A stretch of DNA of 64,000 nucleotides, taken from Pteria penguin (taxonomy: Eukaryota > Mollusca > Bivalvia > Pterioida > Pteriidae). Location of the stretch: positions 34,474,563 through 34,538,562 of the forward strand of contig CM068586.1 in the NCBI GenBank assembly GCA_035048485.1, in the 5' to 3' direction. The notes beneath the pieces are model-generated. The model made no database searches and had not been told where the DNA came from. It saw only the letters and a program-made list of their open reading frames with translations. This document shows positions 32,251 to 44,404 of this stretch, in pieces. Position 1 is the stretch's first letter. Each line of letters opens with the position of its first letter. The position numbers and the translations under genes are program-made.

Positions 32251-33129
32251 CAATTACCTAGGAGTTGAATAATAGCACTTGAAATACCCAGCCGCGCGGG
32301 GAATCTTTTTACAGACCCCACACTGCAACCGAAAATAAGTGTAGATATAAAAGAGACAACAGAAGACAAGGTTGTTATGATCCTGAATATAGATGACACT
32401 GAAACTTGAAAGCAAAGACATAATTTAAAATCCTCTTTAGCCTGTCTCAGTTTCAGCAATGTTAAGAAAAGTTTATCTGTTGGTTCCACAGTTGTAATCC
32501 ATTTCATTTACACATGAATCAAGACAGTGAAAAACATCATAAATTGATCGAAATGACTTAAACCTGTGTAATAAGAAACATCATCTTGACTATCTTTAAA
32601 ATTTGCAATAGTGTGTTTCATAGCAAATGGGATTTTTAACAAAAGTATGCTCCAGATCCTGAATCTTTGTTGGTGTTTGGTCCTCTGCCTGTAATTAATT
32701 ATGAGGTGACACAAAAAGCACTAACTTAAAGCACTCAGATAATACCTATGACCATAATGTCAGGTTCTTCCAACGGTAGATTTGTTCTCGCAAATCTTAA
32801 CTGTCTACGACTTGGGGCGGAAGCTTCCTCTCCAGGAATCAGGATGGTGGGAACAGCATCTTCTTTCAGACGAAGACGATCACCTGTAATCAAATTGTAT
32901 TTTATATTAAATTTTGAAGATTTCAAAAGTCGTGAGCTTAAACTAAGATATAAATTGACATCTCTGATGGAGGGGTATCTTTTCGTATAGGTCAATGATA
33001 GCTTCCTTGAAAGTTCTGGGTTCGAATCCCATGTCCGACTTCGATTTCTCTTCTGCCTGCATGTGGTAGAGTGTATTTTATTATTATTTTTTTTAATAAG
33101 TAAAATTCTATCGAAATTATGTGTACTAG
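32251..33129. other. Non-coding DNA, start of older duplication (right copy)
   Basis: Matches 2573-3240 from about 32369. At about 33000-33050 it carries an extra tRNA-like segment ('gggttcgaatcccatgtcc') that the other two copies lack. Confidence 0.55.
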
Positions 33130-33560
33130 GATTAGTTTCTTGCCTTGTCCAAACCTCTTCCAGAGGAGACATGGTCCTGAACCTCGTCCCCTCTGACTGT
33201 TAGTCGAAACTCCTACAGATCTAGGGTCTTAGCTCGCTTTCAGACTGGCAGAGCACAGTTTATCATGTTGATGTCGCATATATTTTTATATCATTATGTG
33301 TTTTACAGTAACTTACGTGTTTATATTTTTATGATCTCTCAATATACGATACCTGTTGACCCTTGTTCTTTACATGGAGGATTATTTATAAATTTTTAAA
33401 TGTACGTCCTTTGATTGTTCTGCTGTTACAGTGAGTGGGAAGGTGGGCCCGTAAACCGGTTAGCCACACCATTTGTTTGGCTTTTGTCAAATTAAATTTA
33501 AAAAAGTCTGTATCGTAATTGCACTACAATCAAATATTTTTGTAATGTGTTATATGTGCT
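33130..33560 (-). repeat. Dispersed repeat X, reversed copy, with flank
   Basis: Reverse complement of 15535-15960. Its core 'ggcccgtaaaccggttagcc' runs through the point where the 13.4 kb copy is split, giving the empty site. A near-identical copy is at 41300-41540. Confidence 0.7.
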
Positions 33561-34571
33561 AGTATATTATTTATATTCATGTATTGTATAGCTCCATGGT
33601 GACTTCTGCCACATAACTGAGCCAGTAACTCCTCTTTTTTCTTTACTTCGTTTAACGCATAGCACGCCGCATGGCGCACACTGTGGCACTACATGTTAAT
33701 TAATAAACTAACCAATTACGGTAATACAATTGACCATACTACTGAATGTCGTATTGTTATTGGTTATTATATCTTGACACTCTGGTCGTTGTGGTAGTTT
33801 AACTTTTGTAGCAAGAGCTGTAAAGACTTAATTTTATTAAGATGTATTCAAGCTTTACATCACTACATATATCAATTTATTTGGACATCAATGCAGTCAA
33901 TCAAAGTAAGTTACTTTTCTATATTCCTTACATTCTATTTTTCTTATTTTTCCGATATTAATTCAACTGATTAAATATAAAACATATATTAACTTAAAGT
34001 CTACGTTACATGGTTATGGTTAATATTGTGTATTTATTCTATTCACTGAAAGGTGATAAGCTGTAAAAATGCATTATTTTTGTTTATTTTAGATTGTATA
34101 TAATTAGTTACGTTATGTTTATTATTTGTAGCGTATAACACATTATACAAGAAGCTGGAAAAAGACTAGACGAGTGTATCTTGTTCAGTTCAGACCCATA
34201 GATTGGTGAGCTTATTAAATTTAATCGTCAAGTTATATATATTATTTTTCTTTTGTATTGTTAACTTTATTGTATTTGTAAAGATGTCATGTAAAATCCT
34301 TATTTCAAGTAATATCCACCAGTTGTTTGTCATTATGAGTTATTTCCTTTGTGACGTATTTTTGAATCCTTTTAATAGTTCTGTATTTAGCAATGGTACT
34401 TTAGATTGTTGTATATAAATGAAGTTAATATACCATGCTAGTAAATCGTGTTGACTGTGATATCTATCATGATTCTAATTGTATACATATATTCATTGTC
34501 ACTTATATTTGTTATCTATGTTTTCCAGGACTACTTACCAGTTTATCTATGTATTTATGAATGAGATCCTA

Positions 34572-34648
<77 letters not shown>

Positions 34649-35270
34649 TAATAATAATAATAATAATAATCCACTGGAAAATAGTGTTACTTGCTATATC
34701 CACCCCGGACACAATTTTAGTTATTATTATTATTATTATCATCATCATCATTATAGTTATTATCATGGTTGTTGTTTCGGAATTGTAATATCTTAATTTT
34801 ACAATCCTACTACATTAGAAGGCAAACAGATCAAGTAGGGTCATATGTCGAAGGGCAGACATAGAAGTGGTTATTGTGAACTAACATAGTGACTAGTAAA
34901 CTTCCACGTGAGTATTTTATTACAAGATTCGATACTGTAGCATAGAATGGAGGATGAAATTACTGACCATGTAGATTTACTCTAAACATAGATATTACAT
35001 ATTGTAAAAACTGATGAATCTTACAACTTTTAAATTAATCACGTATGATTATGTAGTGTAGTAATGGTTATTCAGGTTAAGAAAATAAAAGAGGAGAGGG
35101 GATGGTTAAAGATTGTAAAGTAAAAATTTTGAATCTATGCTTATGACTTTCAGGACGTTGTGCATTATGCATTTTAATTCAACTGATCCATTTATGCATG
35201 AACAATACAAATTGTTGAATTTTAAGACGTTTTGAATTACGGTGTCTTGATTTTGTATCCTGACAAAGGA
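33561..35270. other. Non-coding, older-duplication DNA
   Basis: No supportable gene. It contains an AAT microsatellite at 34573-34672 without the ATT half seen in the other two copies, and a short ATT/ATC run near 34719-34760. Confidence 0.55.
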
Positions 35271-35543
35271 AGCCGGCGTGGCCTAGTGGTATCACGCTGG
35301 ACTCCTGATCGGGAGGCCGGGGTTCGATTTCCACTCTGGTCATGTCTTTCGGATGAGACAGTAAAAACCGAGGCCCCTTGTTGTGGTATGCATGGCACGT
35401 TAAAGATCCCTCACTGCTTCTGGTGGGTCTGTTGCAAAGGCCAAAATTTGTATGCCCCGCATCAGGCAGATGCCTTCACTATATACGTGAAATATTCGTG
35501 GTGTGATGTTAAACAAAAATCAACCAATCAATCAATCAATCAA
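35271..35543 (+). mobile_element. tRNA-headed SINE with clear target duplication
   Basis: Head 'gtggcctagtggtatcacg', B-box 'gggttcgatttcc', tail of five 'aatc' units. It is flanked by 'tcctgacaaagga' (35258-35270 and 35544-35556). The two other copies of this region read 'tccttacaaaagagcag' without SINE (near 5438 and 63318), so the insertion is private to this lineage. Confidence 0.95.
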
Positions 35544-35802
35544 TCCTGACAAAGGAGCAGATTGTCTCATGACTTTGATATTTGATTTAATGTTTAGTGT
35601 ATTTATCCCCTCTTGTACTTACTACAGACAGTATAAACACAAAACTGCGCATGTCAGTTTTCTAAAGATAAGATATGGATCCGTATGTGCAACATTATGG
35701 CTCTAATCTACAGATCATTATATATATTATTGTTATATTATATATAATGATGCACTGACAAAGTAAACTGATATTAAAACAACAAGTATAGTCATTCAAT
35801 TG

Positions 35803-35808
35803 TTTATT
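35803..35808 (-). terminator. Poly(A) signal of peptide gene copy 2
   Basis: AATAAA on the minus strand, at the same distance from the stop as in copies 1 and 3. Confidence 0.65.
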
Positions 35809-35847
35809 GTCACACACTGAGCATTGCATGCAGTGAAATGAGTCCAT

Positions 35848-36045
35848 CTAACACCGACTTAAACAGTTGTTATTTGTTGTTGTACAGGAATCTAAACATT
35901 CAAGAGCATTCTGCCAGGTTCCCCCGCATCTTGTTTTACAGCTCTGTTGCCAATAATTACACAAGTCTCTGCATTTATCCCCAGAAACGGTTGCCATGGT
36001 TACATACAACAAAACAAGAATGTAGAAGATCATGACTGCCTTCAT
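35848..36045 (-). CDS. Small secreted cysteine-rich peptide, copy 2 (diverged)
   Basis: 65 residues. The 22-residue signal peptide differs from copy 1 at only three positions. The mature part keeps all eight cysteines as CX3C-X6-CX3C-X9-CX3C-X6-CX3C, one residue shorter in the first loop. By my hand alignment about 20 of 44 mature positions are identical to copy 1, eight of them cysteines. The last five residues are identical. This contrast is common in rapidly evolving secreted defence or venom-type peptides. The frame is intact with no stop, so it is likely functional. Confidence 0.8.
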   Translation of the reverse strand: MKAVMIFYILVLLYVTMATVSGDKCRDLCNYWQQSCKTRCGGTWQNALECLDSCTTTNNNCLSRC

Positions 36046-37017
36046 TTTCCTGGATATTATTCCTGTAGTATAAATCGAACTATCAGTGGGAGGTTTATTG
36101 GATCAGCTGTATATTTGTCATTTTTGTCATCACTTATATAATCACAATTTTTGTCTTATGCATTGTACAGAATCCCGATTAATGCAACCAACTCTTCACG
36201 GTTCCTTTACTCTTACCAAGAAACGCGATTCAGAAAAAAGGACACCAACGACGAGTTACAAGTGTTGCTCGAACCCAGAACCTCTTTTCCCCGAACTCTA
36301 CAAGCCTACGACAGAGCAAGGCCTGCTCAAACAATAATATGGTGGGAAAACTTATACTGCAAATAATGGTCACAGTGCTACGCTGGTTTTTACCTTTCTG
36401 TTCGATCATCCGGCTTTATATATCGATTTTGTGAGTGTAAATTATAAACTATTCCGTCTGAGATTATAATTGTGAAGTCCTTAACCAATAATGTTGATAA
36501 AGCCCGAAGACTTAAATTTTGAGAAAAAAAAGGCACACAACACACAGATGATAAATAAGGTATAAATAACAAAAGATTGCATTTTCCGATAGAGTGAAAA
36601 TTCTTATATGATACATGTTTAAAAGACTTGTATATTGACTATTATGACTTTCAGCGTTTTATCATAAGATATTTGAACATATTTACTCACAACATGACCT
36701 ATATTTATTTATTTCCAAAGGAAACCTATAAACATTTTCATGTTCATTGTGGCCTGCCGCTTTGGTTGGCATATGATGATGTTTCCCATAAACTGTTTGA
36801 CATTAAAATAATAATTAAAAATGGTTTATTACGTCACTTTGCCAACCGATAATAAATGTCTTAGTAATAATGAAAGGATATAATTATGATTAATTTTTGA
36901 TCTTAAACAAAGATAGTCATCACCTACCGAAAAATCCCGAAATCAACCGATGTAAGTGAATATCAATAATTGTCAAAATAACCCCAAACAAATCTAAGCA
37001 GATGAATTAATTAAAAC
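36046..37017. other. Non-coding DNA upstream of peptide gene copy 2
   Basis: Matches 5798-7070 apart from the missing SINE. The 40-nt leader next to the ATG is nearly unchanged. No gene. Confidence 0.55.
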
Positions 37018-37835
37018 ATCAAAGGACTCAAAAGTCCTGAGAGTCGGGGGGGGGGGGGGGAATTAGGTCTTTGTTGCAACTGCATCGTCATTATACCTAT
37101 GTACAAAATGCTAATAAAATTTGCTCTCTTCATACTATCTTACGGCAAAGAGTTTGCAATTGCTTGTATCCGAAATGAACGTGCAATCGACAACTTCATG
37201 GCAACAAGTTTTCCTGCATTGTTGTCACGAGTCGAAGCTGAGCCAAGGAACGCCATTCCTTCAAGTGGGACATTAAATAACCATCTTATTCACGATTCTC
37301 ATAATGTTTTAACATCATTTTTATTTAGAAACATACAACATTTACCTAAATATTTATATTGCATTTTCATTATCAGAGGAAATGCGGGAAGATCGATCTT
37401 TAAATTTGTCATATATGTGAAAAAGAACTAAAGTTCCAGAACATGTTGGGGAAAACTTTAATTGAAATATCTCGATAAAAACAAGCGATCAAAGATCAAG
37501 ACAAATGCTTTGTCCGGAGAATTACACAATCGAGTACATCCGACGGTGCCGGTGGTAAACACATCGTAAAGTAGTCACAACTACATATTATTACGCGAAA
37601 TTTGAAAACATTATTGCAACTCCTTTTTCGAGTTATTGAAACTAGTTTATGTTTAGCTTAAATTAACTGAGCTAAAGGTACATTGTGCTGATCAAGAATT
37701 TTTAAGACAACATCAGTAATTTTTCGGCACTTTATTTTTCAGCGGCGTAGTAAGCTCTATATCGGTAGTGAAAGTTATAACCCCTGAAAAGAAAGTGATT
37801 GCAATGAGTGCGGCTTCACCGAAGCCGACTCAAAA
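37018..37835. other. Insertion of about 820 bp relative to copy 1
   Basis: Starts after 'gatgaattaattaaaa' and contains a poly-G run near 37047-37058 and a 110-codon plus-strand frame (37099-37431) with no recognised domain. Near the end is a 'ggcttcaccgaagcc' palindrome. No terminal repeats were seen. It could be an insertion here or a deletion at 7072-7090. Confidence 0.5.
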
Positions 37836-38010
37836 ATGAAGAACATAATGTAGAATAACACTTTGTAATATATGCCATTACAATTCGCACAGTTTCAAAC
37901 AAATTTCGAAGGATAGAAAATAAGAAATCTTATAAAATCAAATTCTTGGACAGATACGTACCTGATTTATCTGTCTGTGAAATAAAGAACCAAAATATAC
38001 TAAGATTAAA

Positions 38011-38563
38011 GATGGTCTCCTGTAGCATATACTATTGTGATTAAAGTAACATCATAAATTTGTTTAGTACAGGATCTTTTGACTGCCCATCAGTATTTCA
38101 GTATTAAATGCAGCTATCGCGTAAAATACGCTACATAACCCACGTTTTCCTTATCAGTTTTATTCATCCGTCTATTCGGAAATATTCATTTGCATAATGT
38201 ATGCAGTGCACGTGATAGAAATTCTACTTCTCGCATGCTATACAACATACTCATCCTTTCTTTTCTTTTCCGAGTCACTTAGTGCAGATGGCCTATTTCT
38301 TTTCTTTGTCTCTTTCTTATCTTCACCACTGTTGTTTTACTCCGTATGCAAATGAATGATTTTAAGGTCACGTGCGTATTCTCCGGTCTCGTACGAACGT
38401 CAGTAAATTAAATTTGACTAAATAACTGTATAACCAAGGCTTATTAGGTTTGGGGTCGCTGCAGTTTATCATCTTTTTATAAGTAAAATAAGTTAGGAAT
38501 ATATTTTATTGTACCTCTGATTTTATAAAATAAGACATTATATATCTGTAAACTAAGATTAAA
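38011..38563. mobile_element. Insertion of about 550 bp flanked by 12-bp direct repeats
   Basis: 'actaagattaaa' occurs at 37999-38010 and 38552-38563, and the left duplicate has no equivalent DNA at about 7255. The direct repeats look like a target duplication. No poly-A, tRNA head or inverted ends were recognised. The type is unknown. Confidence 0.5.
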
Positions 38564-39629
38564 TGTGTATATAACTCTTACCACGATAAGACCTGATCAT
38601 TGAGATTTATTTTACATATTGTGACGACAATAGCTTCAGTCACATCCATTGCCGTTCAAAACATTAACTACTGGCTATAATAACGTATGGTTAACATTCA
38701 ACATTAGTATTATGTTAGATTTCTGAATTTTCCATGAAAATAAATGAAAAATATTCGTTTATTCGCTTACAAATGCTACAATCAGTATTAAGTATAGAAT
38801 TAAAATTCTTTCCAAGAAATGATAAATAAACCTCATCCGAAGGGAACTATGAATTTAATATCTAACACGGCACAATCAATGTCCATAAATCTTCGAACAC
38901 GTGGCCTTTATCCGATTCATACAGGCCAAATGGCTGAACATTTCTGGAGATTAGATGTTTCGTTTTACATAAAGATTTCTTTTCAATTCAGTTTATTTAA
39001 TAAAAATAAACTCCCGGTTAGGTTCGCATCTGGTTTAATTTGTTGACAACAACTCAAAATACAATGAAAATGACAATAAACACACATGCATACATACATA
39101 CAAACATACATACACACATACACAAACAAACAAACACACAGATACACACACACACCGAGGGCAATGTAAACCAGGTATGACGCCACAACGATGAACAATA
39201 CATTAAACGCGAATACGACCTCTTGTTCTCGTACGACTTAGAAATTAAGAAGATGTACTAAAGCGTTCATGGTTTATTAATGTATATAAAAATACAAGGA
39301 AACAATCGTGCAAGCATCAAAGTGTAGGCCCGAATGAGATGTTTGATAAAGCTGGAAATAATTTTCTAAACAGAACAAAGATTTATAATATGTATTGTAC
39401 AGTCATGTGACTGTTAATTAGGAGACAGATAAAGATCATTATGATCCACCAAAGACATGTAAGTTTTCAATATCGCTTCGTTGATATTTTAGCTACTAGT
39501 ATATATTTGGGTTCATTAAGGTCTATTCAGTACATAAGGCAATAGCGAGTTTATTAGCCTCAGGAGTTTGCCTTAATAGTATTGAAATGTACTTTTAAAA
39601 TTACCAATCATATCATCTACTATTTGTCT
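38564..39629. other. Non-coding, older-duplication DNA
   Basis: Holds an A/C-rich microsatellite at about 39078-39155. 38960-39160 is the interval corresponding to the Foldback-like element of the left copy and lacks it. No gene. Confidence 0.55.
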
Positions 39630-39885
39630 TAAGCCGGTGGGCTCAGTGTATGAGGTGACCGAAATTCCTGCGTTCGACTCCCGACATCGATGTCCTGTAT
39701 TTCAGATAAGACAGTAGAAACCGAGATCCCGTGTCACTGTAGGCGTGGCACGTAAAAGATCCCCCACTTCTTTGGGAGGGCCTGTCGCAATGGTATAAAT
39801 TACTATGCAAATCATGAGGCAGATACCGTCACCATATATGTGTAATAATCATGGAATGACGTGAAACAATAATCATTCAGTCAAT
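39630..39885 (+). mobile_element. tRNA-headed SINE, older insertion
   Basis: Orthologue-like partner of 10725-10996 with head 'ggtgggctcagtg' and B-box 'gcgttcgactccc'. It was inherited through the older duplication. Confidence 0.8.
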
Positions 39886-41299
39886 CTACTCTTTATTTTA
39901 AATCAATTAACCAATCTATAAGCAACTGGCTGTTTGATGCGGTAACCATTTGCAACCCTTTATTGGTTAAAGTTTTGGTAGTGGTGTAGCCGTCCTGGTT
40001 GGAAATCTTTTTATTCTCAAGTTTTAATTTATAAGGAATAATTGAGATATATCGTGTTGCCAAAAGAAACGATTTGTAGAATATAGTTGGTTACATAAGT
40101 CCTTCCTAGTGTAGCGTTCTGTATTCTGGATTTTTAGTGGGACTTCAATCACGCTCTGATTAACCGAAAGACACTTAGGCAACTGAATAATAATTTTGCT
40201 GATGAAGAAAGCGCGTCAAATATTCTAACATTGAAACTTAATACTTCTCTGCTGTAACGTAAATCAGCGAATGTCTCGAAGATACTACGCTTACATAAAT
40301 CTATCAAACTTGGTCAGCGAGGAAGGGATATTAAAACAGTACAACGTGAAGTCTTTAAATATATTCCCTATAATGCGACTGATAAAACTTAAAACAAATG
40401 AAATAGATAAGTATTGCCCTCATTGATTACCAAACATCTTGATAGAAATCTATAGTATGCAAACGTGAATAAGCAGCTAAATACTTACCTCCTTACTTAG
40501 TATTCGACTTAAACGCACTTGAATTTTATGAATTGATGTGTGAATTTATACATATGGACCTTGTATGATCGATTACAATATCATTTTCAATCATATGAAT
40601 GTGGTATGTAACAAATGGTAAATTACATTCCCTACTTAATGAAATTGTGATCATGCATTTGAATTCCATTATTAGTTAATAGGAGAACCCACAACATCTG
40701 TTATTGATAGTTTGACAATTGTGCATGTTTCTGCCTGATAATTCGACAGTTACTTTTTAGTTTAATATTAAACTCGTATTTAAATAATAAATGCAAAACT
40801 CCCCGCCCCTTATTGACATATTTTACATCAAAGTACCAGAATTTACCAAACTGTCTTAAAATAGAATACAGTGGAAACTGTCTTAAAACAGAATATATTG
40901 GAAACGAATATATTCGTTTTCAGAATGTTGTACTCCAAGAGACCAATCAAGGAATGTTGACGCAGTTTTCTGCAATCGATTGCTTTTATGCGGAGAAAAG
41001 ACAAAAGAGCAGAAACAAATCTACATAGTAATTTAAACAGTATAAACCCATACGGACGAGTGATAAAACGGAAAGACAATACACAGACACAAGGCTAAAC
41101 ATCAGAAAGAAACCTATACGGAAAATAGAGAATGTTTATAAATTGTGTACTAGCATTATTATTTTATATTTGAAAATTAAATTATTATCAGATTTCTTGT
41201 GATTTATTACTTCCTTTCAACAGCAAAATCGATAAGAACCATATCTCCGCCAGAGAGAGAGAAAAACCAAAAACTGAATATCCCTCCTCCTTTCATTTG
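39886..41299. repeat. Non-coding repeat-derived stretch including W
   Basis: 39886-40330 is the single copy of the segment tandemly doubled at 10997-11930. 40335-40800 is repeat W (plus). 40980-41130 is the shortened A/G-rich repeat. Small open frames here are not called. Confidence 0.6.
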
Positions 41300-41540
41300 T
41301 ACTTCTCTCAATATGCGATACCTGTTGACCCTTGTTCTTTACATGGAGGATATTTATAAATTTTTAAATGTACGTCCTTTGATTGTTCTGCTGTTACGGT
41401 GAGTGGGAAGGTGGGCCCGTAAACCGGTTAACCACACCATTTGTTTGGCTTTTGTCAAATTAAATGACCGTCCTAAGTCGGTATCGTAATTGCACTACAA
41501 TGAAATATTTTTGTAATGTGTTATATATGCTAGTATACAA
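41300..41540 (-). repeat. Dispersed repeat X, reversed copy
   Basis: Nearly the same as 33340-33555, but retains 'gaccgtcctaagtcgg', which the 33 kb copy lost. It ends just before the YR retrotransposon. Confidence 0.75.
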
Positions 41541-41574
41541 ATATCTTATTCGCCAATACAATTGGCGACTTTCC

Positions 41575-41649
41575 CTATTCCAAGTGGCGTCACCATGAGC
41601 ATATAGAGATTAGCACATTGTAATGAGATTCACTTGTTCGGTGGACTGG
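41575..41649 (+). repeat. Split direct repeat A1
   Basis: Matches A2 over 75 bp, including 'gcatatagagattagcacat' (one base changed in A2) and 'cacttgttcggtggactgg'. An 8-bp inverted repeat with a 3-base loop ('tcgccaatacaattggcga', 41550-41568) lies just outside. It may be flanking host DNA or part of the terminus. Confidence 0.9.
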
Positions 41650-44403
41650 CAGCTTATCACACGCTTTAAAACCATGATTTTGATTCGAGATATAAAGTTC
41701 TCCTCTGAGTTAATTCTCAAACTATTAAAAAAGTATAATGAAAGTGATTACTTTGAAAATTTACAGAAGTTTACGGAAGGTGAAAGAATAGATTCACTTT
41801 CTACGGAGGAACTATTTCATAAAGTTGAGAAAAGTTTTGATTAATTAAGAGAAGATATCGAATCTTTTGTTGGGAAAAAATAGAGAGAAAGGATATCATT
41901 GTTATCGCTCACTTTGCGATTGAAATTGCAAATGATGTACAAGACAACGTAGTGTCCCCACTTAGAAAAAGACATGTAAAGATAACGATAGTGATAGAGC
42001 ATCAGAAGATGATAAATCGGTAAGATCTGTCATTTATAGATTTAGAAATAAATGCATTGTCATTGACATTTTTTGACATAGGGTGCACTGTTGTTTCTAA
42101 AATACAGTGAAAGCCAGCAAAAATTATAATATTTTAAAGGGACATAGTGCGAGACTGGAAAATTTTAGCATGAAAAGGATAAATTACGACAATATCTTAT
42201 TTTTCCTGTATTACATAAATTACAAACTTTGTGTTAATTGCAAAATTTAAAACTAAAATCCCTCAATGTTTTCGTAGCCCATAATCATGCGCGTGCGCGG
42301 ATATTCACTGTAGAAAACAACAAAAATGGTTCACATGGAGGAATACGAGCACGAGAAAAGCAAAAGTTTGGTAGAAAATAACTATACACAAACTCAGAGG
42401 CCAAAAAAAAAGGAAAGTGGAACAAATGTTAGAATCGGGTAAAGCTCGAGTTTCATTCTCACGTGATTTCCTCTGACCGACCTCATTAATATTCAAGGAG
42501 TTCGCCTGGTTATGTTGCAAATTTAAAACGGGCATATCTCGTTAACGACATCGACTTAGGTAACGATACGTTTTACACATCTTAGATAATATACTAGCAA
42601 TCGATTGCCCTTTAAGAAATCCGTTTACATTTTTAAATACTTTTCCCGACTTCAATCGGACCATGCTTCTTTAAACAAAAAGGTTAACTGCGAGGTACAA
42701 TTTACAGTGGATATATTATAAACGGTTCATTAACTTGTTTATACATTTATCATTGCAGTGAGGGCAATGTATACGTTTTACTTTTGTTGATCTATTTGCA
42801 TACATAAAATGTAAGTTTGGACAGTATGAGTAATACGATATATCAGAATGTGTTATATAGTAGTTCTATTTCCCAGTCATGCACATCTATAATATTATCT
42901 TAGCGTACAGGGATATTACGTTGGTATGATAATATATATGGAATTGAAATTGGATACATAAGAAACGTTATGTACAGGACACATCAGTCAGGTTGACAAT
43001 ATAAAATTCATGACATAATAATGATATCAGATTCTCCACACATATTTCTCAGTACATTTAGGAAGAGATATACATTTGGTTAATAGGGCCTAGACTAATA
43101 TTTTAACATTACATAATATAGATATTTATTAAAGATAATAAGGTATGGGTACTTTAGAACACGGCATTTGAATTTAACACGTTAACCAGGAAGAAAATGA
43201 CGAGAAATTATTAGTAATTTGTAAAGGAAATGAAAAGTGATGACTTTAGTGGACGAAAGGGTTATGTATACGGTGAACATATCAGAGAAGAAAATGAAGT
43301 AAACGGTTTAGATATAAAAGTGTTATGCACACACTGTTCTATGATAAGTCAAATGACAAAATGGATGAAAATTTCATAGATGTCAATTAAGTACAATGGG
43401 TGTGTACAATAATAAAGGAATTGAAAAAAAGAATGATGATATCTGTCAATATAAGGTTAAGTACAGCGTGTTTACGATAATAGTGGAAATAAAAATAAAT
43501 GAAGGGTTATGTATACGGTGAACATATCAAAGAAGAAAATGAAATAAATGGTTTTAGAGATAAAAGTGTTATGCACACACTGTTTATAATGATTTAAATG
43601 AAAAAAAAAAAAATGAATGAAGATGTTATAGATATCAGTCAAGTACAATGGGTTTGTGATAATAGAAGAATTGGAAAGGAATGACGATTTCTGTAGATAT
43701 AAGGTTAAATAAAATGTGTTTATGATAATAGTAGAAATGAAAATGAATTATGATTTCTGTAGAAAGATTGTGATGATAGTAGAAATAAAAATTAACGAAG
43801 ATTTCATAATATCAGTTAAGTTCAATGTGTTTGTGATAATAGAGGAAAGGAAAATGAATGATGATTGTTTGTAGATATAGGTTTAAGTAAAACGTGTTTA
43901 CGATGATAATGGAAATGAAAATGAATGAAGATTTTATGGTTATCGGCTAAGTACAATGTGTTTGTGATAATAGAGGAAATAAAACTGAATTATGTTCTAT
44001 GTAGATTTAAGGTTAAGTACAATGTGTTTGTGTAGAAAAGAAAATGGATGATGAGTCTGTAGATATAAGGTTACGTTTAATTAAAATACGAGTAAACAAT
44101 GAAAGTGATTATTTTCGTAGATAAAAGAGTGATGTACACGTTGGATATGATAATAATGAAATTTAGGATGATAATGATGATATAATGATAATAATGATTA
44201 GTAATAAATAAATAAATAAAAAAAATAAATAAATGTAGGAACATGGACGTTGATTTTCTGACATTAAATGTGGAAGACTATATATATAAATATATAAAAA
44301 TATTAACAATAATAGTAATAACAAATAATAATAACAAAATGATGTATTTATAATTTGCCAAAGGCTTTAAAGTGTCATAAAGTTTTATTCTGTTTGAATT
44401 TCA
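41650..44403 (+). other. 5' region of the YR element, possible exon and intron
   Basis: A 74-codon frame (41623-41844) and following broken frames end at a donor-like 'cggtaagat' (GT at 42020). An acceptor-like pyrimidine-rich stretch ends 'tttgaatttcag' at 44404. Between them are degenerate tandem repeats at 43255-44100: one unit of about 240 bp carrying 'ttatgtatacggtgaacata' occurs twice, and shorter 'aagtacaatgtgtttgtgat' units recur. Splicing is inference only. Confidence 0.45.
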
Positions 44404-44404
44404 G

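Larger units (their letters stand above)
32369..41130. repeat. Older duplication, right copy
   Basis: Diverged counterpart of about 2573-13140. It holds peptide copy 2, a private SINE at 35271, private insertions at about 37018-37835 and 38011-38563, and lacks the Foldback-like element and the SINE at 5909. Confidence 0.8.

Noticed and set aside
37099..37431. 110-codon frame
   Set aside because: Single frame in a private insertion with no domain, no homologue in the window and no clear start context.
40190..40220. Hammerhead ribozyme core ('ctgatgaagaaagc')
   Set aside because: There is no stem II between CTGATGA and GAAA, and the related copies at 11,299 and 11,700 read 'cttatgaag', so the core is not conserved.
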